From: Micromussa lordhowensis
Taxonomy: Eukaryota; Cnidaria; Anthozoa; Scleractinia; Lobophylliidae
Direction of reading: 5' to 3'
Length of the DNA: 64,000 nt
Assembly: GCA_964020085.1 (NCBI GenBank)
Contig: OZ026598.1
Coordinates: forward strand, 24,539,506 to 24,603,505
A program made the position numbers and the translations under genes. Below, one piece after another: positions 1-9,666 of this stretch (the first letter of the stretch is position 1; each line of letters opens with the position of its first letter). The notes beneath the pieces were generated by a model. It was not told the DNA's origin. It ran no database searches and was given only the letters and a program-made list of their open reading frames with translations.

Positions 1-1034
1 GCCGCAGTAAGCCGACTGGAAAAGTCACGTGCTTGCCTTGCGAAAAATCTTGTAACAGATTTTGTGTGTGAGTAATACTGAGGAGAAGTGTTTTTTTATT
101 CCCTAAAAATGACATTTTCGGGCTTTGATGTTCGGAACAAAATCAAGATATCGGCCCGCATGTTGTCATTATTTTTTGATATCAAATAACTTAGCATTTT
201 AAAAAGAGTTGCAAAAGTTACTAGTTGCAACGTAAAGAAATGGAAAAATATTTCCCCAATAACGGATTAACGCTTTAATTTTCCTTTGTTGAAATTATAC
301 AACTTACGCGAAACGTAACGCTATCAGATATGCATATAGCAAATTCAAAGAATGATTTGTAGAATGTCGAATGTTGTTTTCCCACTAGGAACTGTTTTGT
401 TTTTTTGGTGAAAAATGTTGTAATGTTACTGAAATGCATAAGGTTGAATAAACTGTTGAAAATATTGTCTTTGTATTGAATATGTACAAAGACATTAAAT
501 GGATAGTTATAGAGAAACACCCTGGGAGTAGGATTTGCATCCTATTTAATATAGTCTGAAGTTGCTACATGTTATAAATGTAGCCAAAGATAACGTGGAA
601 TCTTGGCCTTTCGGGAAATAAAGGCTGCAGATAACACCTGTGTTGCTCCATTTAACTTCAGTGTGATTTCATTGTTGCTTTCAACTGATTTTTTTCTTGG
701 AAACGTTAACTTCCCTACTTTATTTTTTTTTTTAACTTGTGGAAATGCGAAGCGTAGAAGCAAGATCAACCTACTCCAAGTGTGCAGTTAGTCGCTTGCT
801 CAGATAGTCATCGTTATTAGTAAGGGGCGTAGAATTCGAGTAACGGACGTCATGTTGAAATAATAACGACACAGATCATGATCGCGTCTCCAAGTAATCG
901 ATACCTAATAAGTTGATTATTCATCGATTATGTTGGATCATAAAATAGTAAGTCATAAAAAGTTTTTGGTTCTCTCTTCGTGTACTGGTTCACAAGGATC
1001 GACATAAAAGTCCCAACAATATTGAACAGCTAAA
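1..1034. other. Host DNA without recognisable genes
   Basis: AT-rich sequence. The open frames here are short, low in complexity and match no family I know. I see no RNA gene or repeat structure I can support. Confidence 0.5.
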
Positions 1035-1039
1035 TAAAG

Positions 1040-1225
1040 GTTCGTGACAATGGTTATTCCCTCTGTGAGCTGGTACACCAGGATACAACCAAGTTTTTCG
1101 AGTCTAAGTGGAGAGAGACGCTCTGAGAGTTAAGTGTGTCACCCAAGAACACAACACAAAATCCCCAGCCACAACTCGAGCTGGCCCACCCAATCCGGAA
1201 TCCAGCGCACTAACTATTAGGCGAC
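1040..1225 (-). repeat. Candidate tRNA-derived SINE
   Basis: On the minus strand this segment starts with a tRNA-head-like stretch containing TTAGTGCGCTGGATTCCGG and then CCAGCTCGAGTTG, which loosely resemble pol III A and B boxes. A unique body with a CTCTCTCCACTT stretch follows. No clear target duplication or poly-A tail is visible. This is motif likeness only; copy number elsewhere in the genome would decide. Confidence 0.3.
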
Positions 1226-1235
1226 CAGGTATCCC

Positions 1236-1684
1236 ATTGATAAAATAGTTACAAAGAACGAATTATTGAATTAAAACAATTTTATTGACATATAACAAAA
1301 TAGTTTAGCACATTATTATTAAGTATTTATGTATTTCTTTATCCATTTCTTTATTCATTTATTCATTTATCCAGTGAGCTAGGTGTTACATTTAATTTAC
1401 TAGTTTAGTTTTCCTGTTTTAAATTACTTTTGTTTTGTTTTTTTTTTTAATTTCAACAGCCGTAAACGGATAACATTCTTTGTTGGTCATATATAACAAG
1501 CAAAATTAAAGTAACTTGGCCAGGTCGCCACTATGACGTTTTGCTGACAAGGCACAGTGGCGACAAGAAGGAATCTTGCAAACTGAAAAAAATAGGAAAA
1601 GAAAATTGAACATTCTGCATTTGTAAGAAAACGATTCACGAATAATGCTTTTTTAGAATTGTGTCAACTGCTGCTGTAAAACAC
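1236..1684. other. Host DNA, nothing recognised
   Basis: AT-rich, with T-rich stretches including a poly-T run near 1437-1449. No coding potential or repeat structure is visible up to the Penelope-like element. Confidence 0.5.
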
Positions 1685-1690
1685 AAATTG

Positions 1691-1752
1691 AAATTATAGA
1701 TAAGTAACTAATTAACAATAACGATGACAGAAACTGAGAAACAAATTTGCAT
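1691..1752. repeat. Left arm of 62-bp perfect inverted repeat around a Penelope-like element
   Basis: Bases 1691-1752 are the exact reverse complement of 2753-2814 (62 of 62). With one mismatch the match extends to 1685/2820. The arms bracket the reverse transcriptase/endonuclease frame, and the left arm supplies the first codons of the long open frame. Inverted or pseudo-LTR ends are typical of Penelope-like elements. Confidence 0.9.
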
Positions 1753-2737
1753 CTTTATGTGCCATTTTGAAGAGGAATGGGTTTTTAACAACAACGCTCG
1801 TCCTTCTATTTGGTTTCGGTACGTTGACGATACCTTCACCTTGTTTGACAGTAAAAACACTGCAACTCAGTTTCTGCACTATCTCAATAACTGTCACGCA
1901 AACATTAAATTCACTGTTGAATTTGAAGAGAAAAACACAATCCCTTTCTTGGACATTCTCATCAAACGTCACAGTCACACTTTCTCAACATCTATGTACC
2001 GGAAGAAGACCTTTACCGGCCTGTACACAAAATGGGACTCCTTCACACCTAGGAAATACAAAGTTAATCTCATCCGCACTCTCACTTTTCGTTGTTTCCG
2101 CATCTGTTCATCACCTTCCCTGTTGCGCTCTGGTTTGAATGAACTGAGGAAGTTGCTGTTACAAAACGGATACCCTGCTGGTATTATCAATTACAACATT
2201 AATGATGTTCTGAACAGACAGCAAAACAGAGCGAAGAATCCAATCACCACGATCCCCAAAAAGGATATTATCTTAGTTCTACCTTATTTAGGGTCACAGA
2301 GCAAAATTTTTGCTAAACAACTAACGACCTGCATTAATAGATTTTATGGTTGCATTAATCTTAGGGTTATTTTCCAAAGCGCTCATCGCATCAAGTCTTT
2401 TTTCCCCTATAAGGATAGGATCAACCGTTCTCAAATGTCAAAAGTTGTGTATAAGGCTAGTTGTTGGGACTGCCAGGATTTTTACATTGGGAAAACAAAA
2501 CGTAGATTGCATGACAGAAAAACTGAACATTTTAAGGCGATCACGAGCAACTGTCATGCGTCTGCTATCGCAGACCACATTACGTCAACTGGTCACAACT
2601 TAAAATGGGACCACTTTGATATACTGGCAAAAGGACGGTCAGACACACACTGTAAGATAAAGGAGACTCTACTTATCAGGGAATTAAAACCTACCCTAAA
2701 CGATAAGGTTAGCAGCGAAAAGCTTTATCTTTATTAG
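1724..2737 (+). pseudogene. Penelope-like element: 3' part of reverse transcriptase plus GIY-YIG endonuclease (5'-truncated)
   Basis: The 337-residue frame has the RT motif C RYVDD at residues 32-36, then IPFLDI at about 73-78, as expected C-terminal to the RT palm. A GIY-YIG nuclease domain follows: Y243, the C-x2-C pair near 247-250, YIGKT at 254-258, arginines near 260-265, and E268. It ends with the typical LKPTLN tail. Penelope-like elements copy themselves at staggered nicks made by the GIY-YIG domain. The fingers and RT motifs before motif C are missing, and the apparent start lies inside the inverted-repeat arm, so this is a 5'-truncated copy with an artificial N terminus. The surviving frame has no internal stop. 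Confidence 0.85.
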
Positions 2738-2752
2738 TTTGCAGCTTCGGAT

Positions 2753-2814
2753 ATGCAAATTTGTTTCTCAGTTTCTGTCATCGTTATTGTTAATTAGTTA
2801 CTTATCTATAATTT
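2753..2814. repeat. Right arm of 62-bp perfect inverted repeat
   Basis: Exact reverse complement of 1691-1752, starting 15 bases after the Penelope frame stops. Perfect identity suggests a young insertion or its creation during the same insertion event. Confidence 0.9.
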
Positions 2815-2900
2815 GAATTTAGTTGCTACTTCTGTTACCAAATGGTCTTGTTAGCACAAATGAAACGATTAACTTTAAAAACACAACAACGCTTTTCAGT

Positions 2901-2941
2901 TTTCGGAACATGTTTCGATGTTTCAAACATCATCATCAGCC
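2901..2941 (-). ncRNA. Candidate hammerhead ribozyme core in Penelope-like 3' sequence
   Basis: On the minus strand the order CTGATGA, a self-complementary segment (GATGTTT and AAACATC), then GAAAC matches the conserved core of a hammerhead ribozyme with its stem II. It lies 3' of a minus-strand Penelope remnant (3128-3322). Hammerhead motifs are known in the terminal repeats of Penelope-like elements. I could not confirm stems I and III, so activity is uncertain. Confidence 0.4.
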
Positions 2942-3127
2942 ATTATGAATATATAGTAAAGATTTACAAAAGTGGTCGGTATATATAACCATATACAATG
3001 AAGCTTCATAAATTCAAATAGTCGTTAACTGTCAAACTTATTTAAACTAACCAATAAAATGATAGACTAAGAGAAGAAATAACGGAAAAATAAACTTAAA
3101 ATTCCCTGTAAACAACAGTAGATAAAT

Positions 3128-3322
3128 TTAGAAATGTAACGACAAAATAACGTGCTCAACTTGTTTGTTGAGTTCAGGTTTCAACTGTTCAATATGAAAG
3201 CTCTCTTTTATTTTGAGTTGAGAGTAAGTGCTGGCATTATCGAGAATCTTAAAACAAGAGATATCACACTTATCCCTACAATCTTTAGAAGCACTAAGAT
3301 GTTTAAAAATGTGGGAATTTGA
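3128..3322 (-). pseudogene. Second Penelope-like element remnant: C-terminal end of GIY-YIG protein
   Basis: About 64 codons on the minus strand resemble the end of a Penelope endonuclease: an IFKHL start, a central ISCFKILD, then LKIKESFHIEQLKPELN. This matches the kind of ending seen in the plus-strand copy at 1724-2737 (ETLLIRELKPTLN). The frame further upstream (3323-3559) is not recognisable, so only the 3' end of the coding region remains. The hammerhead-like core at 2901-2941 lies downstream in the same orientation. Confidence 0.65.
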
Positions 3323-3560
3323 CGGCATTTGACGGCAAGTCCGTGAATTGCGGACTTCCGGTATTTGACCAGGCCAAAGCTCTCGATTCCTGCCGCAGGT
3401 CAGAAGGATCGTGGGCTCTACAGACGAGAATCGGCAAGTCCGTGAATCGCGCAGCGGTGTTGGACAAGGCCAAGAGTTGCGATTCTTGTTGCTGGTGAAA
3501 AGCAGCGCGGATTCTGGGAACGAGAATGGGTTCATCGGAATGACAAGACTACTGACCACA

Positions 3561-3740
3561 ACAATGATGATGATGATGGTGATGATGATGAGGAAGAGGA
3601 GGATGACAATGATGATAATAATAATAATGATAATAATGATAATAATGATAATAATGATAATGATAACAATGATGATAATAATAATAATAATAATATTAAC
3701 ATTAATGATAATGATAATGATAATAATAATGATAATAATT
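3561..3740. repeat. GAT/AAT trinucleotide microsatellite
   Basis: Imperfect runs of GATGAT grade into AATAATGAT units over about 180 bases. The long frames on both strands here are artefacts of the repeat. Confidence 0.95.
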
Positions 3741-3957
3741 TATTTGCCATCGGTAGTGTTACAGCTCAAGTGCTAGTGGGGCCTTGTAAACAACTGAATT
3801 GAAAATACCCAACTGGCCGAAGACGTCCACGCTGACGCAATCTCGTTCCTAGATGACTGTAATTTTTAAGTAAGCAACCGGAACGATTATCCTGCTGGTA
3901 TACGTTGGATCAATAGTGATCTAACCGGCTTCACATATAAATGAAGAATATACAAAA

Positions 3958-4315
3958 AGCAGAAACCGACACAAAAAAAAAATCAAAAAATCATCCTACG
4001 TTGTGTCGGTTTTAACCTGCGTTGCAGACGAAACTAAAACCCCGGTATGGTCCGTCGGACTATATCGGGGTTTAGTTCCGTCTGCAACGCAGGCTATGTC
4101 GGTTTCTGCTATTGAATATGCTTCGTTCGTAAAGTCTTCGTTCTCCTTGACCAGCGGTCAGAAAACGAGAACTCCTCGAGCTCGATTGTCGTCGAGCTAT
4201 CCTCGTCGCCGCAGGTTTATTTCCTTTGAGCTCCTACAGCCTTCGAGCTCTTCGTTCCTCCTCGTCGGGGTCGCCTCGTCGGGATTTCCGACCGCTGGTC
4301 AAGGGGAACGAAGAC
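3958..4315. repeat. Nested palindromic repeat (MITE-like)
   Basis: Three sets of inverted arms lie close together: 3958-3971 with 4097-4110 (14 of 14), 4016-4043 with 4067-4093 (near-perfect, starting CCTGCGTTGCAGACG), and 4134-4164 with 4285-4315 (29 of 31, containing TTGACCAGCGGTC). This is typical of a foldback or MITE-type element. The 112-residue frame across it is a by-product. Confidence 0.7.
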
Positions 4316-6230
4316 TCTGGGACCGAGATAGACGCAACTGACTGCGCTGACTGCAACATCGTTGCCTCCTAATTCCTAAATTATGAAACGAAAGTGACTA
4401 AAGTGGTCACCAAAGTCGCCACAGATGACGCGTATTCGAAAAATATTGTTATTGGAAAGTTTCTAGGCATACAGGAGATGCCATGTTCTTTGAAGGTAAG
4501 AACTGAGTTGTTTTATAAGTCTTCAGATTTGGCACACGGTCAAGCTTTTGGTGGTGTCATGTCAATGGTAATGGCGCGCATGATCGAGGGAAACGGCGGT
4601 ATATTTATATCTCGACGCTAGCCCTTACTAGTCTGAGAGCCATATTTATGTTATGTATTATTTATGTGATGTTTTTTTTTTTACGAAATTGCGAAACTGA
4701 GATTCACATCATGGTAAGATGAAATTCAAAAACTCTTTTATGTTAATTGAGCCTAGATATCTGAGGACTTAGCCCGAAATAAAAAGGGTAAGTGAATCAA
4801 TGCAATATGGAAAAATAATCTTACTTAATAATACGGAGCTTAGATAAGCTAATGCTCTTTGATTTCCCTTTGAATTAAACTGCAATACAATAAAACATTT
4901 AGAACACTCATTCTGTGGTTCTAGAATTCTGTCCTCCCCCCCCCCCTCCCCAGGATTTTCCTTTCCATGGGGATTTACATTATTCACTCCCTTCCCCATC
5001 TCCGGAAATTTCCATGATTTTTCTATTTGGCTCCCTTTACCCCATGGAAATTCCATATCCATAAATAACAAGATCCTTGGTACTGTAATAAAATTTAGCT
5101 GTCCCGTGGTTATATTGAAGACAAAGATGCAAGGTGGCTTAATTTTTTCACAAACAAATTGTATTCCTTGACTTGGTTGTACATCATTTATGGGGATATT
5201 TACTAGGTCAGGATCAAAGCTGTCGGACAATGAAAGATTAAGGCTCCGAGACTTAATTTTCTAGAAAATGACCATGGAAATTTCTAGATGTAAATTCACT
5301 TTACAATATGTCAAAAATAATTATTTTGAACTAATAACTGACTTAGAAGTGTTCGTATCCCAAATGCCATAGTGGCTGACTTTTTCTTCACTCAAAGAAG
5401 TATTCATTCAAGAATCTAAGAAAGCAGTCAAAGTTTTAATTTATGCATAGTCAAAACAACATATCAAATTACTTAAAATACGCAGTTATAGCCTGCGAAT
5501 GCTGGCATATTTCTAGCTGTCGCTTGTCTCCATTGAAAATAACATCTGCAAACCCAAGCCAGGAAACCATTTCTGTGACGTAATGACTTTTCTCTTTGGC
5601 CAATCAAATTCCATGATAGAGTGAAACTTAAGTAGCCCTTACAGAGAATACCTCATGCAGTTGTTCTGCAGTTACTTGAGCTAAACTGTGATTAGCTTAA
5701 AATTCCTATATCACAGAAATTGTTTCCTCACTTGGGGTCACAGAGGTTTCTCTTGGTGGAGACAAGCAACAGCTGGAAATACGTCTGCGCTTGTGGGCTA
5801 ACGCAGTTATAGCAGGAAAGTGAAGCTCTCACGCAAATATGCTTTTTAAAACAGCTGTTTGCCAAAGATATATTACTGAAATTTAATAAACTCATACGGT
5901 TTGTATCTGTAGTTTGTAAATGCATATTTCAATTATGTCATACAAAAAATAATCAAATGTGATCTTGGGTATGGTTCCAGTGCTTAGCTTCCATATGGTT
6001 AAAGACAATTAAATAAATGTCATGGCTTTGCTAGCAAACTAGTAAGTACATAGATATATAACAATGAAAAGAATATGTCTCGCGGTGCCACTGCACTGTC
6101 CTGTAATGCAGTTGGGAAAAAAATTATTTCAGTTAACTTTTGTATTGTTTCACTTTCTCTCACGAAGTTTCTGCTAAACACAATGTCTGAAGATTCTCAT
6201 TGGACAAAAAAGAAACATTAACCAATGTTG
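4316..6230. other. Host DNA without recognisable genes
   Basis: No supported gene. The pyrimidine-rich stretch near 4930-5060 (runs of C, then CCATGG and GGAAATTCC elements) looks like a decayed relative of the foldback family at 7086-7260. The 153-residue minus-strand frame over it has repetitive, non-protein-like content. Confidence 0.5.
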
Positions 6231-6263
6231 TTTTTTTGTATGGCGTATGCCAACTTGCCACAA

Positions 6264-6312
6264 TGGGCTTTTGTACACAGATGAAGGGCTCTGCCCGAAA
6301 CGTTTGTACATT
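6264..6312 (+). ncRNA. Hammerhead-like motif, probable Penelope-type tail
   Basis: The segment reads TGTACA, CAGATGA, a GGGC/GCCC hairpin, GAAAC, then TGTACA again. The layout mimics a hammerhead core with self-pairing flanks, but CAGATGA departs by one base from the usual CTGATGA. GAAGGGCTCTGCCCGAAACG-type sequences are common in Penelope-like terminal regions. Probably a solo remnant and perhaps inactive. Confidence 0.3.
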
Positions 6313-7085
6313 TTTTAATGTTCAATGACACTTCTAAGAGTTTTTCATTAACTTTTTTTGTTGTTTCACTCATGTTGACTTCGTAGTTGGCTGTTGGGCA
6401 ACCTGTGATAATAAGCCACTAGCCCAAGTAATTTTGATCGTTTTACTAGTGGAAGGTTATCAGACAGCCTCTTTGTTGCGCCCTGCACATGCAAAAAAAA
6501 TGTTTGACCTTGAGTGTTTGTATCTATTTGCTTACATTCAGAAAGGAACAAAATACTGTAGTAAGAAAAATGTGTTATAATTTCTCAATAATGAGGAGTT
6601 AATTCGTATCTGCATTCAATTGATGTTACCGGTAACTGTCTTTTGCTACTGACTGACATCCTTGATTGACAACTCAATAGAATAGTGATGTTACAAACAA
6701 GTACATGTAGAAAATGAATTTGAAACTGTAATAAACACCTGTTTATGCAGTGTCGGTCTACATTGAATGACCTGTACACGGGATTAGACTGATGTGTATG
6801 CAATATTGTTTTCCAACATTTGATGTACACTAAACTACATTTATGAAGGCAGCTGAACCTATATGTACTGAACCAATAAAGTAGTTACGCAAAAGGTTTA
6901 CCTGTGTACTTCACATTTTTTCTCTTTGATTCTGAAAATGATGCATTAGATGACATTAGAATTGAGAGATCTCTTTATGTGTGAAACTTAATACACATTT
7001 GAATGGTTAGTTAAAACATTTTATGGACTGTAGGAAATACAAATACATGGATACAAATAAATAATTATTGTATACTTGTAGATGT
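6313..7085. other. Host DNA, nothing recognised
   Basis: AT-rich sequence. The short open frames on the minus strand show no domain or splice structure. Confidence 0.5.
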
Positions 7086-7260
7086 AGTTCCAGAAAATAT
7101 CTATACCTCCCCCATAGAAGGGATTTTTTCTAACACCTCCCCACCTCTTTGGAAATTCCAGTTAAGCTTCATTCATTTATTTAAATTTTTTGGTCTTCCA
7201 TAACCCACACCCCCAATTCCAATTCCTTCTATAGAGGGAGTATGGATATTTTCTGGAACT
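7086..7260. repeat. Foldback MITE, 175 bp
   Basis: It begins AGTTCCAGAAAATAT and ends with the exact reverse complement. Similarity continues inward through the CCTCCC and GAAGGG blocks. Related pieces lie at 40793-40880 and about 42300-42418, so this is a dispersed family in the window. Confidence 0.75.
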
Positions 7261-7580
7261 GGACATTCTTTTAAGTATTATTCTTTAAGTCAGGAAAAGA
7301 TAAAAACAGTTAGAATATTTCTCATTAGTGCTTGCTGTTTGAATAGAAAATTATAAACTTTTGAGTTCAGTTTGGAATTAATTTTCACGAGTGAGTTTTT
7401 ATGAAGCTGAAATTGCTTGGAGCAACCATTTTAACAAGTGGAATCTCAGCTTTTTGAAAAACACAAGTGCAATTAAATCAATTCCTAATTAAGGTGGCTC
7501 ACTAGAGTTTTTCTGAGACTCGATAGCGCGCGCTACCATCGCCTGCCAAACGTCACTATTAATCGCGCGTTCACAAATGA

Positions 7581-7586
7581 CGCAAG
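7581..7586. repeat. Target site duplication, left (CGCAAG)
   Basis: CGCAAG immediately precedes the left terminal repeat and recurs exactly at 27431-27436 after the right one. Six-base duplications are the hallmark of Polinton integration. Confidence 0.95.
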
Positions 7587-7825
7587 AGTAGTGTAGGAAA
7601 TGGGGAAACTAGGACATTTCTGGATTTTACGCATCTCAGCGTAGTTAGTGTAAAAATCTGAGTCTAAAATATATGATATAATACACTGAAACAGCGTGGT
7701 TATGCGTAGGTAGTGTAAGTAGCGTAGATATCGTAAAAATTAGACATACTATTTTACGCACAAAAATGCCTGAAATGCGTAGGATAGTGTAGGATATAGT
7801 AAAATTTAGATTGTTCTCACGATGC
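7587..7825. repeat. Left terminal inverted repeat of element 1 (239 bp)
   Basis: It begins AGTAGTGTAGG and pairs with 27192-27430 at about 98% (I count roughly five mismatches). Inside are several variants of a short GCGTAGTTAGTGTA-like word. The minus-strand frame at 7645-7884 is a by-product. Confidence 0.95.
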
Positions 7826-7837
7826 GTAGTTAGCATA

Positions 7838-7853
7838 GTCTGATGCATCAGAC
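7838..7853. repeat. 16-bp perfect palindrome just inside left TIR
   Basis: GTCTGATGCATCAGAC reads the same on both strands and starts 12 bases inside the terminal repeat. It has no counterpart at the right end and may be a protein-binding site. The function is unknown. Confidence 0.6.
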
Positions 7854-7936
7854 AAATTTTAATTGGTCGATATTTGCATGTCACCTATCATTAATATTCA
7901 AAACATGTACTCTCGCATACTAGCGTGTGTCTGAAG

Positions 7937-8416
7937 TCAGTGGACAGTGTCATACATCTTTAAATATTTATCAATAATTGGGCTATTATCAATCACGAAA
8001 TTGTCAACGTTTGTCATTTGATTAATTAAACTTTCTCGGTTAAGATCACCTGAGCGCATCGCTTCTCGAATCATTGTTAACAAATGTTGGTAAGATTGGT
8101 AGGCATAGGTACAATTTTGAATTTTTAAGTCTAAACCTTTATGTTCCATATATCCTTTAACTAATAATGCCACTGTACTAATCGCTATTAGACTGATACC
8201 ACCTGTTGCAATAGCACTAGCAATCCCACCTGAAGCTGTCAGAACAGAGAGTGAATTACCAATGAATTTGAGCAATTTAAATCTTTTGTAAGCCTTTTTG
8301 AAAGCCCAACATTTCCTATGATAGCTTAGATAATAAGACTTTAGTTCGTCTACTTCATCAGTCGATAATTTGTCTGAAATATGATTCCAATCGAAAATAT
8401 TCTTTTTAGCCACCAT
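7937..8416 (-). CDS. Two-TM membrane protein of unknown function
   Basis: The 159-residue protein has a charged, Tyr/Lys-rich N terminus (1-47), two adjacent Gly/Ala/Ser/Ile-rich hydrophobic segments (about 48-66 and 70-88) separated by only a few residues, and a helical C-terminal tail with many charged residues. The layout recalls two-TM SLATT-type proteins, but I see no diagnostic motif. I chose the MVAKKN start over an upstream in-frame ATG because the element 2 copy begins there and an ATATA element precedes it. It is the last gene of the leftward block, 19 bases after the 86-residue gene. Element 2 has a close copy (53074-53553). A role in membrane insertion, egress or host interaction is possible but unproven. 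Confidence 0.75.
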   Translation of the reverse strand: MVAKKNIFDWNHISDKLSTDEVDELKSYYLSYHRKCWAFKKAYKRFKLLKFIGNSLSVLTASGGIASAIATGGISLIAISTVALLVKGYMEHKGLDLKIQNCTYAYQSYQHLLTMIREAMRSGDLNRESLINQMTNVDNFVIDNSPIIDKYLKMYDTVH

Positions 8417-8435
8417 TATATTATTTTTATTATAT

Positions 8436-8696
8436 TTATAAATTAAAAACAATTTGATCGCTATCATAGCCCATTTGGATTAATTCATCATATATTTTTT
8501 CAGTTTGATCACCTTGAAGGTTTACAGTTTGGTCTCTAATAAAACCGTTACACGCTAACTTTTTCTTCCAATCTTTTAAATTGAAACCTTCAAACTTTTC
8601 AAAAGATGTGATTGATTTTTTTCCCCTCTTTTCGAGAGAAATTTTAATAAACTTTCTACTTTCATCTATCAAAGAAGATAAACTTTTAATATCCAT
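8436..8696 (-). CDS. Small conserved element protein (86 aa), unknown function
   Basis: A soluble, mostly helical, Lys/Asp-rich protein without cysteine clusters, membrane segments or a motif I recognise. Its start has the element-type context (AATAT directly before ATG). The copy in element 2 (53572-53832) is identical in amino acids as far as I can see, which argues for a real, constrained gene. It sits between the short fiber and the two-TM protein in the same orientation. Confidence 0.7.
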   Translation of the reverse strand: MDIKSLSSLIDESRKFIKISLEKRGKKSITSFEKFEGFNLKDWKKKLACNGFIRDQTVNLQGDQTEKIYDELIQMGYDSDQIVFNL

Positions 8697-8777
8697 ATAT
8701 TCTTTGGATAAGATAAATTTTTCTAAAATGCGTGAGTTGTATTGTCTAGATGAAACGCGTTTCCGGGAACCCCCTAA

Positions 8778-8867
8778 ACTCCCACGCAGTGTCTTATGCC
8801 ATAAGACAATTTCTTTGTTTTGACTCCCACGCAGTGTCTTATGGCATAAGACAATTTCTTTGTTTGG
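8778..8867. repeat. Two tandem 45-bp units with internal palindrome
   Basis: Units at 8778-8822 and 8823-8867 are nearly identical. Each contains CACGCAGT followed by the dyad GTCTTATG-N-CATAAGAC, whose central base is C in one and G in the other. A partial third copy (ACTCC) follows. The same pair lies at 53914-54003 in element 2. It sits between the short fiber 3' end and the small gene, so it may be a promoter/operator or an RNA 3'-end hairpin. Confidence 0.8.
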
Positions 8868-8894
8868 ACTCCTAATATTTTATGCATTCACGCT

Positions 8895-9650
8895 TCACGG
8901 TTGAATGTCAATTTCGATCAATAAGTTTACCATCGCGTGTGTTACAGCCGAATTTGATGTTTTGCTACGAAAATTGATCGTGTCACCAGCTCGTATCGTA
9001 ATCGGATCGCTGAAAATAGTCATCTTTGACCATTCATCCGCAGGTTTGATAATTTTTAAATCTTTATCAGCACCATTGTGTACTAAGCCGACGATCACTT
9101 CAGATGCTTGCCTATTACCCGCGCAAGCACAAATGCTTCCACGAACTATTTTACCGTCTACAGGACTAGGCCAACCATATTGCTTATTCCGCTCACATCC
9201 ATTGCCAAAACTCCATTGGAGACTGCTTTTAATCAGTGGTCCATTCTCTTCTGCATAGACGGTGATGAACGGGTGGACAGAGGTATTTGTACTTTGCGTC
9301 TTAGTCTCTAAATCATTGTAATCGACTTTGCTTTTTAATGCATCATTGAATTCGATTGCTAAAGTTCCTAAATCAGTAATTAAAGCGTAATCCTTTAAAG
9401 CTGATGAGTTAGTCTTTTTAGCTAGTTCATTGTTAACGTATGTAGTTGCTGCTTTTGTCTTTAATAAATCAGATACGAAACGTTTAGTGGTTGCGTCGTG
9501 ATCATCCATTGGAGCGGAAATGTTAGTTAATCTCTTGTTTTGTAAATGGAAATGATTGTCTGGAGTTAATTTTAAACCTATTCTTTTTTTAAGCTTTTCT
9601 ACTTTTCCTGTTGTTGATGGTTTGTCATGTTGTCCATTAGTAAACCCCAT
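8895..9650 (-). CDS. Short fiber-like attachment protein (251 aa)
   Basis: The N terminus MGFTNG matches the head of the long fiber next door. A phage-tail-fiber-type repeat follows (KRLTNISAP, then DDHDATTKRFVSDLL at about 39-63), then a heptad-like shaft (about 64-115) and a beta-rich C-terminal domain of about 130 residues that looks like a fiber head. Such proteins form trimeric spikes used for cell attachment; trimerisation here is inferred. Start context: a run of TA repeats directly before the ATG. Its stop lies 27 bases before the tandem palindromes. In the element 2 copy the residues after MGFTNG differ while the rest is nearly identical. Confidence 0.8.
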   Translation of the reverse strand: MGFTNGQHDKPSTTGKVEKLKKRIGLKLTPDNHFHLQNKRLTNISAPMDDHDATTKRFVSDLLKTKAATTYVNNELAKKTNSSALKDYALITDLGTLAIEFNDALKSKVDYNDLETKTQSTNTSVHPFITVYAEENGPLIKSSLQWSFGNGCERNKQYGWPSPVDGKIVRGSICACAGNRQASEVIVGLVHNGADKDLKIIKPADEWSKMTIFSDPITIRAGDTINFRSKTSNSAVTHAMVNLLIEIDIQP

Positions 9651-9666
9651 ATATATATATATTTAT

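Noticed and set aside
3411..3776. Long open frames on both strands over the GAT/AAT repeat
   Set aside because: Composition is dictated by the trinucleotide repeat (Met/Ile or Leu/Ser runs); no gene signal.
4003..4341. 112-residue plus-strand frame
   Set aside because: It lies over nested inverted repeats; the open frame is a by-product of GC-richer palindromic sequence.
7645..7884. Minus-strand frame in the left terminal repeat, and its mirror at 27148-27372
   Set aside because: The two are the same sequence because they lie in the inverted repeats. They have no start context of the element type and differ from any known family.
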